Origin: an uncultured Lachnospiraceae bacterium | GTDB lineage: Bacteria; Bacillota; Clostridia; Lachnospirales; Lachnospiraceae | Assembly (NCBI GenBank): GCA_947172645.1 | Contig: CAMWBY010000020.1 | Coordinates: forward strand, 1-64,000 | DNA: 64,000 nt | Reading direction: 5' to 3' | Shown here: in pieces, positions 19,328-28,382 of the stretch | Layout of the letters: the number at the start of each line of letters is the position of its first letter | Position numbering within the stretch: the first letter of the stretch is position 1 | The notes under the pieces: model-generated | Database searches by the model: none | What the model was told of the DNA's origin: nothing | What the model saw: only the letters and a program-made list of their open reading frames with translations | Made by a program: the position numbers and the translations under genes

Positions 19328-20380
19328 CTATTTAATCTGGCAATTCTCTAAAATAACATCATAGGTGTATAAATCTGCACACCTCTCATACTTTAACTCT
19401 TTCAATTTAAAATCTTGTATATAATCATTTGGTAAATATACCCCACAAAGATTCCCGTTTGTCACAAACACATTGCGAAAGTCATCACCTAAGATATCTT
19501 TTACAGCGCTTACTACTTCCTGATTGTATTGGAATGTACTTTTACGAAAGTCATGCCATACGACAATTGATTTCCCGTTTCTAACTTCAAAAATATTTCT
19601 CGTATCAGCATACACACCATTGTAGGTATGGTCACCATCAATAAAATATAAATCAACGCTATCCTGAATCTTTGAATAATCGAACACCTTTGAATCACAG
19701 TAAAAATGCCTTATCTTATCACTGTATGCAAGCCGCTCGCTATAATTAGGTAATTCTCGCTTCTTACAGTATTCATCCATAGAAAACTCCCCATCCTCCG
19801 GGGCAGTAATGCTGTATAGCTTTTCGCAGCAGTCTGATAACACATTTATGCTTTCCCCTATGTAGGTTCCTATTTCCAAATAATTCCTACAATTATATTT
19901 TATAGCCAAAGTCTTTAGAAAGGCATAATCCAATACACTTGAGCCACCAGGCAAGAAAGTAAGTTCCTTACACTTTATTTGCTGATAATCCTGAAAAAAA
20001 GCTCCCAAGTCTATTGTTCTTTTCCCTAACTGCTTCCTGACAACATCAAAATCATCCCGTTCCTGTACTTCCTCAATCCCCTTCGCATCACTTAATAAAA
20101 CATCCGCCATTTTGGGCTTATAAACAGATATTTTTATCCCATCAATTCCTTTTATTTTTTCTAATATTTCTCTCCAATAAATACTTGCAATAATAACTTG
20201 GATATCTTTCAGTTCTTCTAAAATATCCGGCGATTTAATAGGAAGCCCCTCAAAGACCCCACCTTCTTTGTTCTTATTGCCATCTACAAAAAATAAGCAC
20301 TCATAGTCTTTTTGTTTTCTCAGATAAAAATACAGGCTTTTCCCCACATTTCCTGCACCATAAATTACAACCCGTTCCAT
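19328..20380 (-). CDS. Rossmann unit plus class I SAM methyltransferase (CmcI/Methyltransf_24-like)
   Basis: About 350 residues from MERVVIYGAG. The longer frame begins at a GTG inside the upstream radical SAM gene, so I prefer the ATG at 20380. Residues 1-95 are a Rossmann-like unit (VVIYGAGNVGKSLYFYL). The second half has LEIGTYIGES as motif I and DLYFIDGDHTYNG, the signature of methyltransferases related to CmcI and Methyltransf_24. Likely a sugar O- or N-methyltransferase. The same type of Rossmann unit recurs in several proteins of this window. Confidence 0.8.
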   Translation of the reverse strand: MERVVIYGAGNVGKSLYFYLRKQKDYECLFFVDGNKNKEGGVFEGLPIKSPDILEELKDIQVIIASIYWREILEKIKGIDGIKISVYKPKMADVLLSDAKGIEEVQERDDFDVVRKQLGKRTIDLGAFFQDYQQIKCKELTFLPGGSSVLDYAFLKTLAIKYNCRNYLEIGTYIGESINVLSDCCEKLYSITAPEDGEFSMDEYCKKRELPNYSERLAYSDKIRHFYCDSKVFDYSKIQDSVDLYFIDGDHTYNGVYADTRNIFEVRNGKSIVVWHDFRKSTFQYNQEVVSAVKDILGDDFRNVFVTNGNLCGVYLPNDYIQDFKLKELKYERCADLYTYDVILENCQIK

Positions 20381-20396
20381 AAAAGCTGCCGCCTTT

Positions 20397-21323
20397 CTAT
20401 TTTGTTTCTCCCCATAACTCACATCCTTGGCACAATGTAATTTGGTCCCTGTTTTTCTCTAAATGCATTTTACGAATCATACGGAATTGTTCACTTTGCC
20501 ATATATCGGCAAGAGATGTTTCCTTAATATTTCCTAATTCCATTTCACCCAATAAATCCGCACAACACAAATTTACTTGTCCCAATGAACGGATAACCAA
20601 TGTCGAGAAAACTGAAATGCACGGATATTTTGCAGCAATATTATCTATCTCCCCTGCCTCTTTCGCTGAATATGGCATAAATTGCGCCATATCAATATCT
20701 GATAATCTTTCCTTCCAGAACGCTGTCCACTCATCTCGTTCCTCCCGATTTTCAGGAAGTTCAACTGCACGGATTCTAATCGGGATATCTGGATACCTTT
20801 CATCACGAATTCTAATTGCCTTTTCTGTATTTGCAATGACTTTTTCAAAGATTAAACCTCTTCTAATCTTCTCAAAAACATCTTTGCGGATTGAATCAAT
20901 AGAAATCCTCAAATCATTTAACCCGCTTTCAAATAATCCAACTATGCGGTCTTCTTCTAACAATGCTGCATTGGTGGATAACTGAACCCTCTTAATTCCA
21001 ATTTCTCTTAGCCTCTTTACCTTAAGCTCCAACGTACGGTCTAAAAGTGATTCCCCTCTGCCAACCAACGTAACCATTTCAATCCATTCAGCATACGGCT
21101 TAATCTGCATGGCAATATTTTCAAATAATTCCATTGCCATTACATTTCCTTTATTCTTTTGCATATGCTTTCCGGCATTGCACATGACACATCTTGCGTT
21201 ACAGACATCGACAGGCTCTATCATGATATATTTAGGGAATTTTTCACACTCAGCCAACTCATTCAAAAATATTCTCCTGGCCAATTTCTTCTCTTCTTCA
21301 GTATTTTTATAAATCATATCCAT
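20397..21323 (-). CDS. Radical SAM / SPASM-type protein
   Basis: 308 residues. CNARCVMC near residue 41 is the CxxxCxxC cluster site; VTLVGRGESLLD takes the place of the GGE stretch. The C-terminal part has a cysteine series (YPCISVF, NLCCAD, CQGCELWG) typical of SPASM domains. It lies between a formyltransferase and a methyltransferase. Substrate unknown. Confidence 0.87.
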   Translation of the reverse strand: MDMIYKNTEEEKKLARRIFLNELAECEKFPKYIMIEPVDVCNARCVMCNAGKHMQKNKGNVMAMELFENIAMQIKPYAEWIEMVTLVGRGESLLDRTLELKVKRLREIGIKRVQLSTNAALLEEDRIVGLFESGLNDLRISIDSIRKDVFEKIRRGLIFEKVIANTEKAIRIRDERYPDIPIRIRAVELPENREERDEWTAFWKERLSDIDMAQFMPYSAKEAGEIDNIAAKYPCISVFSTLVIRSLGQVNLCCADLLGEMELGNIKETSLADIWQSEQFRMIRKMHLEKNRDQITLCQGCELWGETK

Positions 21324-21340
21324 ATCTCTGTTTCTCCAAT

Positions 21341-22156
21341 TTACTTTCTATAATATGCTTTAATAATATACCCATCAATCCCTGTAATCTCTATATAAAA
21401 GTCATTCGGTTCAAACATGCGCGCTGTTTTCTTTTCATCCGTCAATATACTCTTATATATCCTATACCCTTTAATTTCCGGTAATTGAAATTCTTCAAAA
21501 ATAAAGGCACGTATCCTATTGTGGATTTCAAAAGAAGTTCTCCTTAAATCAATATCAGCTTCTTTATATTTCAAATCGCTTGCATAGCTAATTGTAGCAC
21601 CAATTCCTGCCTGTGGCGTTGCCACATATTTCCCCGATATAAGTTTTGGAACGGTTTCCTTAAACAGCTCTAAACCATAAGACAAATATTTGAAATACAA
21701 ATCTCTCTCTGTATCCTGTAATCCGATATCAAAAAGCACCTGACTAATGATATCCCCACTATCAACCACCTCTGCCATCTCATGAATCGTTACTCCTGAC
21801 ACTGTCTCTCCATTTATAAGAGGCAGAATAGAAGTATACATCCCTTTATACTTGGGCAATGGTGAAAAATGTAAATTGTATAATTTCTTACTTTTAAATT
21901 TCTTTGGCACAACAATTTTTTCATACTGCAATGAAATAAAAACCAAATCTTCTATTTCGTATAAATCTTCTAATCCCACTATTGGAATATCATATTTACG
22001 CGCTGCCTTAATCAATGATTTCTGCCATGTATCTTCTTCCGTAACACATTGGTTGGGGAGAACCAATAAATCTTCTGCAGCAACAATCTTATCTTCCACT
22101 AAATATACCAACGAATCCACAGCAATATCATTTTTCCCGGCTATACATACCTTCAT
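21341..22156 (-). CDS. Formyltransferase (methionyl-tRNA formyltransferase-like fold), sugar N-formylation
   Basis: 271 residues. LHFSPLPKYKGMYT near 94 and GVTIHEMAEVVDSGDII near 117 carry the His and Asp of the Asn-His-Asp catalytic triad of N10-formyltetrahydrofolate-dependent formyltransferases. The protein lacks the C-terminal tRNA-binding domain expected in methionyl-tRNA formyltransferase. It is directly downstream of a PseC-like aminotransferase (12 bp gap), so it most likely N-formylates the amino sugar made there, like the formyltransferases of N-formyl amino-sugar pathways. Confidence 0.85.
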   Translation of the reverse strand: MKVCIAGKNDIAVDSLVYLVEDKIVAAEDLLVLPNQCVTEEDTWQKSLIKAARKYDIPIVGLEDLYEIEDLVFISLQYEKIVVPKKFKSKKLYNLHFSPLPKYKGMYTSILPLINGETVSGVTIHEMAEVVDSGDIISQVLFDIGLQDTERDLYFKYLSYGLELFKETVPKLISGKYVATPQAGIGATISYASDLKYKEADIDLRRTSFEIHNRIRAFIFEEFQLPEIKGYRIYKSILTDEKKTARMFEPNDFYIEITGIDGYIIKAYYRK

Positions 22157-22168
22157 ATCCTAAACTCC

Positions 22169-23287
22169 TTAAGCCAATAATTTCTTCGTTGTTTCCACAA
22201 TATAGTCAACCTCATCATCAGTAACTTTATAATGTACCGGTAACGACAATTCCCTTTCATAAAACTGTTCACTTATTTTGCAACATATATCCTTATAACC
22301 ACTTACCTGATAATAAGTATTTTTATAAACAGGATAATAATGCACTCCCACACCTATCCCGGCTTCCCTAAACTGCATATACAAATCTTTTCTCTTATCA
22401 GCATCTACCTGAATTGGATATAAATGGTATGCGCTTATACCATCAGGTGATTGTTTTGGCACAACAATCCCCTCTACATTTTGAAACTCAAAATCATATA
22501 TACGCGCAATTTCCCGCCGCCGTTCAATTAATTTATCTATTTTTCTCATCTGGCTGATTCCCAGGGCGCACTGTACGTCTGATAGCCTATAATTATATCC
22601 CAACGACATTTCATCAGAAAACCATGGTCCTTCCTGTTCCATGGTTGTTTGCGATTTGACCATACCGTATGCACGGAACAACTTTAGTTTTTCATACAGT
22701 TCCTTGTTATTAGTACATACCATCCCGCCCTCACAAGTCGTAATCTGCTTAACCGGATGAAAACTAAAAATAGTCATATCTGATAAAGCACCTATTTTAC
22801 ATCCCTTATATATAGCGCCAATGGCATGCGCCGCATCTTCAATTACCGTCAATCCATGTGCTTGGGCAATCTCATGTATATTCGCCATATCACATGGCTG
22901 CCCGGCATAATGAACCGGAATAATCGCTTTCGTATGCTTCGTAATTTTTTTTTCAATCTCATCCGGGCTAATATTGTAAGTATCTTTATCAATATCTGCA
23001 AAAACAGGCCTCCCGCCACAATAAAACGCTGCATTCGCGGAAGAAACCCATGTGATGGGAGTAGTAATGATTTCATCATCTTCTTGTATGCCTGCTGCTG
23101 CACATGCAGCATGTAACGCAGCAGTACCACTTGAAACAGCGACAGCATATTTTGCCCCCACATATTGGGCAACCTTTTCTTCAAATTCATTCACAGTTGT
23201 CCCACTCGTGAGATATTCTTTCTGCAAGGCTTCTGTCACCGCCTGAATATCCTCCTGGTCAATATGTTGTGTGCTATACGGTATCAT
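22169..23287 (-). CDS. DegT/DnrJ/EryC1/StrS aminotransferase, PseC-like
   Basis: 372 residues, PLP-dependent nucleotide-sugar aminotransferase. VSSGTAALHAACAAAG, TTPITWVSSANAAFY, VIEDAAHAIGA and FSFHPVKQITTCEGG (with the Schiff-base lysine) fit best with PseC, the UDP-4-amino-4,6-dideoxy-N-acetyl-beta-L-altrosamine transaminase of the pseudaminic acid pathway. No PseB, PseH, PseG, PseI or PseF is seen in the window, so the product may leave that route and be N-formylated by the next gene. I leave the symbol blank because the substrate is not proven. Confidence 0.85.
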   Translation of the reverse strand: MIPYSTQHIDQEDIQAVTEALQKEYLTSGTTVNEFEEKVAQYVGAKYAVAVSSGTAALHAACAAAGIQEDDEIITTPITWVSSANAAFYCGGRPVFADIDKDTYNISPDEIEKKITKHTKAIIPVHYAGQPCDMANIHEIAQAHGLTVIEDAAHAIGAIYKGCKIGALSDMTIFSFHPVKQITTCEGGMVCTNNKELYEKLKLFRAYGMVKSQTTMEQEGPWFSDEMSLGYNYRLSDVQCALGISQMRKIDKLIERRREIARIYDFEFQNVEGIVVPKQSPDGISAYHLYPIQVDADKRKDLYMQFREAGIGVGVHYYPVYKNTYYQVSGYKDICCKISEQFYERELSLPVHYKVTDDEVDYIVETTKKLLA

Positions 23288-23328
23288 GTATCGCCACCTA
23301 CTTTCTTTTTTATTTTCTCGCTAGTGCA

Positions 23329-24861
23329 TTACACATTCATCAGCGTGTTTGCATATTTCAGTACGTTAACTTTCTCAACTGCCTCCTTATTGCCAACAAT
23401 ATTAGCCTCCAACGCCCCTGCTATGTTGCCAACAAAAGTCCCCATTTCTACTGGCGCCTCCACCGCTGCAAAAACACCTGCCACAGCGAAAAAAGCATCA
23501 CCGGCACCGATTGTATCTTTGACATTCAATGTAAAAGCCGGGCAATCCCATATCTGTTTTCCTTCGATTCCGTATGCTCCCTGAGAACCCCTGGTAAGCC
23601 ACCCTTTTCCATTAAGATGTTGTGCTAATGTCTGCAATGCCTGGCTTTCATTGCCTGCGTACACCGGAAAAGCAAGCTTCAATTCTTGTTGGTCTACCGA
23701 AAAAGCATCTGCTCTTGTATATTTCGTAATAATATTCAACCCATGGTTAGAAGAATTTGTCTGACAGTTCAAAACAAGAAATTTTGCTTTTTTCTGTACT
23801 AGCTCCATAATTTCCTGATTGATTAACCCATGCCCAAAATCACACAAAAATACTACATCATATTCTGAAAGCTTCTGTTCTAATTTATTTTTAAAATCTA
23901 AAACAACACTATCTTCGTAACCTAACCGCTCCGGAATATTGTTAATTGCAAAAATTTTACGGTATTCTTCGCGCTTTTTCTCCCGTGATAAGTAGCGGTG
24001 TTTCACAATGGTTGGTACTTCCACGCTATGATATAGGCATAAGTCCATCTGCCCTAACAATTCACGACTAAATTTTTCCTTGTAACTTTCTTCATCACCC
24101 ATAATTGACATTAAAGTAACATTCGGCGAAAAACTTGAAAGATGTCTTGCAACTGCAATCGCTCCACCCATATATTCCTCTGCCTCACGCATCCTTGCAG
24201 AATAGCCCATATCTTTTGTCATCAAACCCTGAATGTCACAATATGTATATTTATCGATTATAATATCCCCAATCACTAAAATCTTACGCCGGGCAATTAA
24301 TTCTGCATAACGCTTAATATCCTGTATGGAATATTTGTTTTTAAATGCTGACATATAATCCTTAATTTCATCTGTCAGTCCTGCCATCGCCGTATTAATT
24401 AATTTTGTGGAGCTGTATGTCTGTCCGGTTGTAAAGCATAACTTACCGCCATATTCTTCTACCAATGCTTTCTCTTCGGCAATTTTCCCGGTAATGTCTT
24501 CTTCCGGTCTGGCATACTCCTCTCCCTTAACATAGATATCTGGTTTAACTGCTTCGATAATATCATCCACGGTATATCCTTCTGAGAGGAGTACAAAATC
24601 CACGCATTCCAACGCTTCCAGAAAAACCATTCTCATTTCGTCGCTAAAATATGGCCTTCCTGGTCCTTTACGGACGTACTTCGCCGCCGTGACCGAAACC
24701 GCTAGCACATCGCCCATTGACTTTGCCTGTTCCAAATGAATAATATGTCCAGGATGCACCAAATCAAAAACACCATGGCATAATACTATTTTCTTGTTTT
24801 GTTCCTTTATTTTTGGCCTGATTTGTGTATGGAACATATCCTTAGAAACAATCTTACCCAT
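23329..24861 (-). CDS. Nucleotidyltransferase-PfkB sugar kinase fusion (HldE-like, reversed order)
   Basis: 510 residues. Residues 22-155 are a cytidylyltransferase-like domain with the HPGH motif at 36-39 and VKGEEY near 115, as in the adenylyltransferase domain of HldE. Residues 195-505 are a ribokinase/PfkB-type kinase with the catalytic DTIGAGDAFFA motif near 460. In the classical bifunctional HldE the kinase comes first; here the order is reversed. Heptose genes gmhA and gmhB occur at 45185-46304, so a D-glycero-D-manno-heptose 1-phosphate route is plausible, but another sugar 1-phosphate cannot be excluded. Confidence 0.82.
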   Translation of the reverse strand: MGKIVSKDMFHTQIRPKIKEQNKKIVLCHGVFDLVHPGHIIHLEQAKSMGDVLAVSVTAAKYVRKGPGRPYFSDEMRMVFLEALECVDFVLLSEGYTVDDIIEAVKPDIYVKGEEYARPEEDITGKIAEEKALVEEYGGKLCFTTGQTYSSTKLINTAMAGLTDEIKDYMSAFKNKYSIQDIKRYAELIARRKILVIGDIIIDKYTYCDIQGLMTKDMGYSARMREAEEYMGGAIAVARHLSSFSPNVTLMSIMGDEESYKEKFSRELLGQMDLCLYHSVEVPTIVKHRYLSREKKREEYRKIFAINNIPERLGYEDSVVLDFKNKLEQKLSEYDVVFLCDFGHGLINQEIMELVQKKAKFLVLNCQTNSSNHGLNIITKYTRADAFSVDQQELKLAFPVYAGNESQALQTLAQHLNGKGWLTRGSQGAYGIEGKQIWDCPAFTLNVKDTIGAGDAFFAVAGVFAAVEAPVEMGTFVGNIAGALEANIVGNKEAVEKVNVLKYANTLMNV

Positions 24862-24874
24862 ATAACCACCTTAA

Positions 24875-25957
24875 TTATTTCAAATCATTTGATTTCAACA
24901 CATCTATTACCTTCTCAATATTAGCAATATCCTGGTCTGGCCCGCCGGGCAGATACAGCATTCTTTCCCTCATCTTATCGGCGGCCGCATAATTTCCCTT
25001 ACTTTTCAGATAATGCGCCACATGCAGTGGCTCACCTAAGGGTCTGCTGCTGATATCATTATCTGCCAATACTTCCCTTACTTTTGCTTTATTCTCACAT
25101 ATAATATCTGTCATCCATGGATGTTCCCCAACTTCTCTGTCCAAAAAAGAAATACCCTCCACCCCGGATAATTCTTCCCTGTACATTTTATTAATTTTAC
25201 GCATATGTTCCATTTTCATGTCTAACCGGTCTAGCTGACCCATCCCGATAGCCGCCAAAACATCCGGAAATTTAAAATTAAATCCTGGATACATATATGC
25301 ATCTCCTTCAAAAATAGAAGGCATACCCTGTGTTTTGAGTATTTTTATTTTTTCATATATATCCTGATGGTTCGTAGCAACAAGCCCGCCCATAACAGTC
25401 GTCACCATTTTAGTTATGCCAAAAGAATAGCAGGAAATATCCGCATTGATTCCGGCCAAAATTCCATCCCGCCCACAAGACATGAATGCCTGGCAAGCAT
25501 CATCTATAATATAAATGCCTCTTTCTGTATATTTGTTCTTCAATGCCTCCGTACAGGCAATCCTGCCGTTTAAATCTACCGTTACGATAGCTTTTGTTTT
25601 AGGCGTAATATAATTTTCCACCACACTTTCATCAAGAAGCGGCCGTCGGTCTGACACTGGGGCAACGACAACATTTGCCCCTAAGAGGCATGCGGCATTC
25701 GCTGTCGCAATAAACGTCAAATCCGGAACAACCACCTCATCCCCTGGCTTAATCCCTATCGCCATAAAAGCCAATGCAAGCGCGGCACTTCCACTCGAAA
25801 CCCCCACTACATAATCTGCTTTCAGCAAGTCTTTGACACGACGCTCAAACTCCTTTAAAACAGGGCCTTCCATGATATTCCTGTTCGCAACTGCATCGCT
25901 GAAATTTTTTAATTCTTTTTCCTGCAAAACATTATTCCATACTTCAATCATCATCAT
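24875..25957 (-). CDS. DegT/DnrJ/EryC1/StrS aminotransferase
   Basis: 360 residues, PLP-dependent nucleotide-sugar aminotransferase family. GVSSGSAALALAFMAIGI, VVPDLTFIATANA, IIDDACQAF and SCYSFGITKMVTTVMGG (containing the candidate Schiff-base lysine) are visible. It differs clearly from the PseC-like enzyme at 22169-23287, so it acts on another nucleotide sugar. A WbuC-type cupin and an SDR gene precede it, a grouping usual in amino-deoxysugar clusters. Three methionine codons begin the frame; the exact start is uncertain by a few residues. Confidence 0.88.
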   Translation of the reverse strand: MMMIEVWNNVLQEKELKNFSDAVANRNIMEGPVLKEFERRVKDLLKADYVVGVSSGSAALALAFMAIGIKPGDEVVVPDLTFIATANAACLLGANVVVAPVSDRRPLLDESVVENYITPKTKAIVTVDLNGRIACTEALKNKYTERGIYIIDDACQAFMSCGRDGILAGINADISCYSFGITKMVTTVMGGLVATNHQDIYEKIKILKTQGMPSIFEGDAYMYPGFNFKFPDVLAAIGMGQLDRLDMKMEHMRKINKMYREELSGVEGISFLDREVGEHPWMTDIICENKAKVREVLADNDISSRPLGEPLHVAHYLKSKGNYAAADKMRERMLYLPGGPDQDIANIEKVIDVLKSNDLK

Positions 25958-25994
25958 TCCTCCTATATGCGAATAACATAATCACGCCAAACCG

Positions 25995-26516
25995 TTACAA
26001 TGTATCCCCACTACACCATTCTTCCATATATAGGGCTACCTTATCCTTCTCTGATATGTCTGGCGCCCATTTAGGGAAAACACTATCATTCTTCCCTACA
26101 AAGGGGCCTTCTATTATTTCATGGAAAATAACATCCGTCAGCGGTATATTCGTATGTATAATCCCTTTATCTAAGCGGAATGTAAATATACCATCCTTCT
26201 CCATAATAAATCTATCTGAAATTTTTCCAGTATCATCAAATATAATTACCAATAATTTTCCTTCAATAATTACCTTAGACTCTGTCTTAAACGGATGGCT
26301 ATGCGGACGAACATAAGCTTTTGCCGGATATACATTTATCATTTCATGTACATGGGCTCTTGTATCATTATGTAAGCACATTGTACATTTCTGCTCTTTG
26401 TCTTTGGAAGCTAACAGTTTTAAATAATCGATATATTTTTTATCAATTTTTAGTTCTCTGCTGTCATTTACATGTAAATATTCTTTGCCGGAAGGCCGAA
26501 ATGCTTCTCCCATCAT
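25995..26516 (-). CDS. WbuC-family cupin protein
   Basis: 173 residues. CMCLHNDTRAHVHEMIN followed by PHSHPFKTESKVIIEGKLL and IHTNIPLTDVIFHEIIEGPF matches WbuC, a cupin metalloprotein found in O-antigen and fucosamine-type gene clusters. The three His and one Glu that can bind a metal are present. The start codon overlaps the stop of the upstream SDR gene (TAATG), so translation is coupled. Role probably in sugar isomerisation or epimerisation, still unproven for the family. Confidence 0.85.
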   Translation of the reverse strand: MMGEAFRPSGKEYLHVNDSRELKIDKKYIDYLKLLASKDKEQKCTMCLHNDTRAHVHEMINVYPAKAYVRPHSHPFKTESKVIIEGKLLVIIFDDTGKISDRFIMEKDGIFTFRLDKGIIHTNIPLTDVIFHEIIEGPFVGKNDSVFPKWAPDISEKDKVALYMEEWCSGDTL

Positions 26517-27340
26517 TAGAAAGCTCCACTTTTCTGTATCTGGTATAATTCATCTAGTATTGTTGCAATACTTTTCGAATCATACCCATATTCAACTGCC
26601 CTTTCAACATCCAACGTAAAATACCTTTGGTTTATAGCCTCAACATTACGGATATGGGAGGAAGAATTGTGCAACCGCTTTATATAATAGGCAATATCTT
26701 TTAATTTCATTTTTTCTGTATTACCTAGCAGCAAAATTTCACTTTTACTGCTATCCTCATAATTACAAAGCAATATAATAAATCTTGTTAAATCATCTAT
26801 ATCTACTATGTTATTAAATTCCTTATCTATATTGTATAACTCAACGTCTTCATTATTTCCAATTCTCGCCATCAGCCCATAAATAAAATTTTTTCCCCAT
26901 GCTTTTCCTACCACCCCAGGAAGCCGTAAGATAAAATATGGTATCCCGCTTCCTATAATAATTTTCTCTGCCAAATATTTCGTCGCTGCATACAAATTTG
27001 GATTTACCATAGCTGATTTGTCAGTGACACTTTCTGCATTTAGTGCCCCATACACTTCATCCGTGGACAGATATATAATTCTTTTCACAGAATGTTCCTG
27101 ACAAAAATTTACCATTGCAACAGCCGTTACAACGTTATCCTCCACATATTTTTCTGCCTTTTCATTACGTGCAGAAGTAATCCCTGCGGAATAAACCATA
27201 ATATCATAACTTCCTGCATACTCCGACAAATTACTGCCACGTGTTAACGTATATAACTGTATTTGCTTTTCCTTCAAAACCATTTCTCTTATATAGCCGC
27301 CTATATACCCAGTTGGGCTAAATAAAATTATCTTTTTCAT
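26516..27340 (-). CDS. NAD-dependent epimerase/dehydratase-type SDR
   Basis: 274 residues, extended short-chain dehydrogenase fold. FSPTGYIGGYIREM is a slightly altered glycine-rich NAD(P) loop; IIYLSTDEVYG and YAATKYLAEK supply the Ser/Tyr-x3-Lys catalytic set. It is shorter than GalE-type enzymes and resembles 4-ketoreductases or dehydratases of deoxysugar routes. It is coupled to the WbuC-like gene. Confidence 0.82.
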   Translation of the reverse strand: MKKIILFSPTGYIGGYIREMVLKEKQIQLYTLTRGSNLSEYAGSYDIMVYSAGITSARNEKAEKYVEDNVVTAVAMVNFCQEHSVKRIIYLSTDEVYGALNAESVTDKSAMVNPNLYAATKYLAEKIIIGSGIPYFILRLPGVVGKAWGKNFIYGLMARIGNNEDVELYNIDKEFNNIVDIDDLTRFIILLCNYEDSSKSEILLLGNTEKMKLKDIAYYIKRLHNSSSHIRNVEAINQRYFTLDVERAVEYGYDSKSIATILDELYQIQKSGAF

Positions 27341-27434
27341 TTTTCATCCATTCTCTTTTTGTCTAATTAGCACCATGCTCAAACAACCTGTTCTGCAATA
27401 GTATACGCCATGCCATCTCCTTGCATTTCCACAT

Positions 27435-28370
27435 TTATTTGCGGTTATAATATATTGCATAGTCCGCAATTTTTAAAATATAACTCTCTGTTTCTTCCAC
27501 TTCATTAAAATCATATACACTGTCTCCCCACTCGCATCCATAACAAAAATCCTCTTGTGAAAGTTGTTGAAGCCTGTTCCTTTCTCTGAACATCTCCATT
27601 TTTTCTCCCATCCATACCGACATAATTCCTTCATCAAATGCATTCCCTAAATATGTTTCCCCAAACGCATCCACCGAACATAACCGTACTTCGCCATCAG
27701 AATCAATCGTCATCGTCTCCCGCAAAAAAGGGCAAACGCCATGTTGTTTAATATTTTCTTCTTTTCTGTAAATATCCGGAATTTTTCTGTGCGAATCCAA
27801 GGCAACATTAATGCGCACAGCATCTACTTTGTCTTTCCATCTTTCCAAAAATCTGTCTTTTTCTTCAAAATTATCTTCTTCATAAGTATAATTCACACTC
27901 ACCCGCGGTCCATTATCCCCACGGTTCTCCATTAAATACATTACCTTATTTTCCAACTCTGCCAGACTATATTCTCCCCTTACCTTCTCATAAGTTTCCT
28001 GCGTAACAGCATCTAAGCTAAAAGAAATAACCGAATCGCGATTCATCCATTTAATCAGCAAATCCATCCATCCTTTATCCAACAAAATCCCATTTGTAAT
28101 AATGTTAAGCGGAACATTTTTACTGTAACAATACGGTATGATTTCTTTTAAATCTTCATTTGCAAACGGCTCAGTATGAATGCTCGGCTGAATAGAAGGC
28201 ACAATTTCCATTTTAGAAATTTCATCCACCAACTTTTTTGCCTTATCCAATGACATCTTCCGCACTTGTTTTTTCTTTCTGGCATTTTCGCCAAACGCTA
28301 AGCACTTCCTACATCTTAATGGACATGTCCCTTCTTGAAAACCTATTTGAATTTTTCTAAGATACTGCAT
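27435..28370 (-). CDS. Radical SAM protein
   Basis: 311 residues. CPLRCRKC near residue 16 is the CxxxCxxC cluster site. The usual GGE stretch is replaced by SIQPSIHTEPFANEDL. Near the C-terminus, CPFLRETMTIDSDGEVRLC and FCYGCEWGDS are consistent with an auxiliary cluster. A decayed relative of this gene lies at 31437-31597, sharing the FSLDAV, CEW and IADYAIYY regions. Substrate unknown. Confidence 0.86.
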   Translation of the reverse strand: MQYLRKIQIGFQEGTCPLRCRKCLAFGENARKKKQVRKMSLDKAKKLVDEISKMEIVPSIQPSIHTEPFANEDLKEIIPYCYSKNVPLNIITNGILLDKGWMDLLIKWMNRDSVISFSLDAVTQETYEKVRGEYSLAELENKVMYLMENRGDNGPRVSVNYTYEEDNFEEKDRFLERWKDKVDAVRINVALDSHRKIPDIYRKEENIKQHGVCPFLRETMTIDSDGEVRLCSVDAFGETYLGNAFDEGIMSVWMGEKMEMFRERNRLQQLSQEDFCYGCEWGDSVYDFNEVEETESYILKIADYAIYYNRK

Positions 28371-28382
28371 TGCCTTCTTCTC

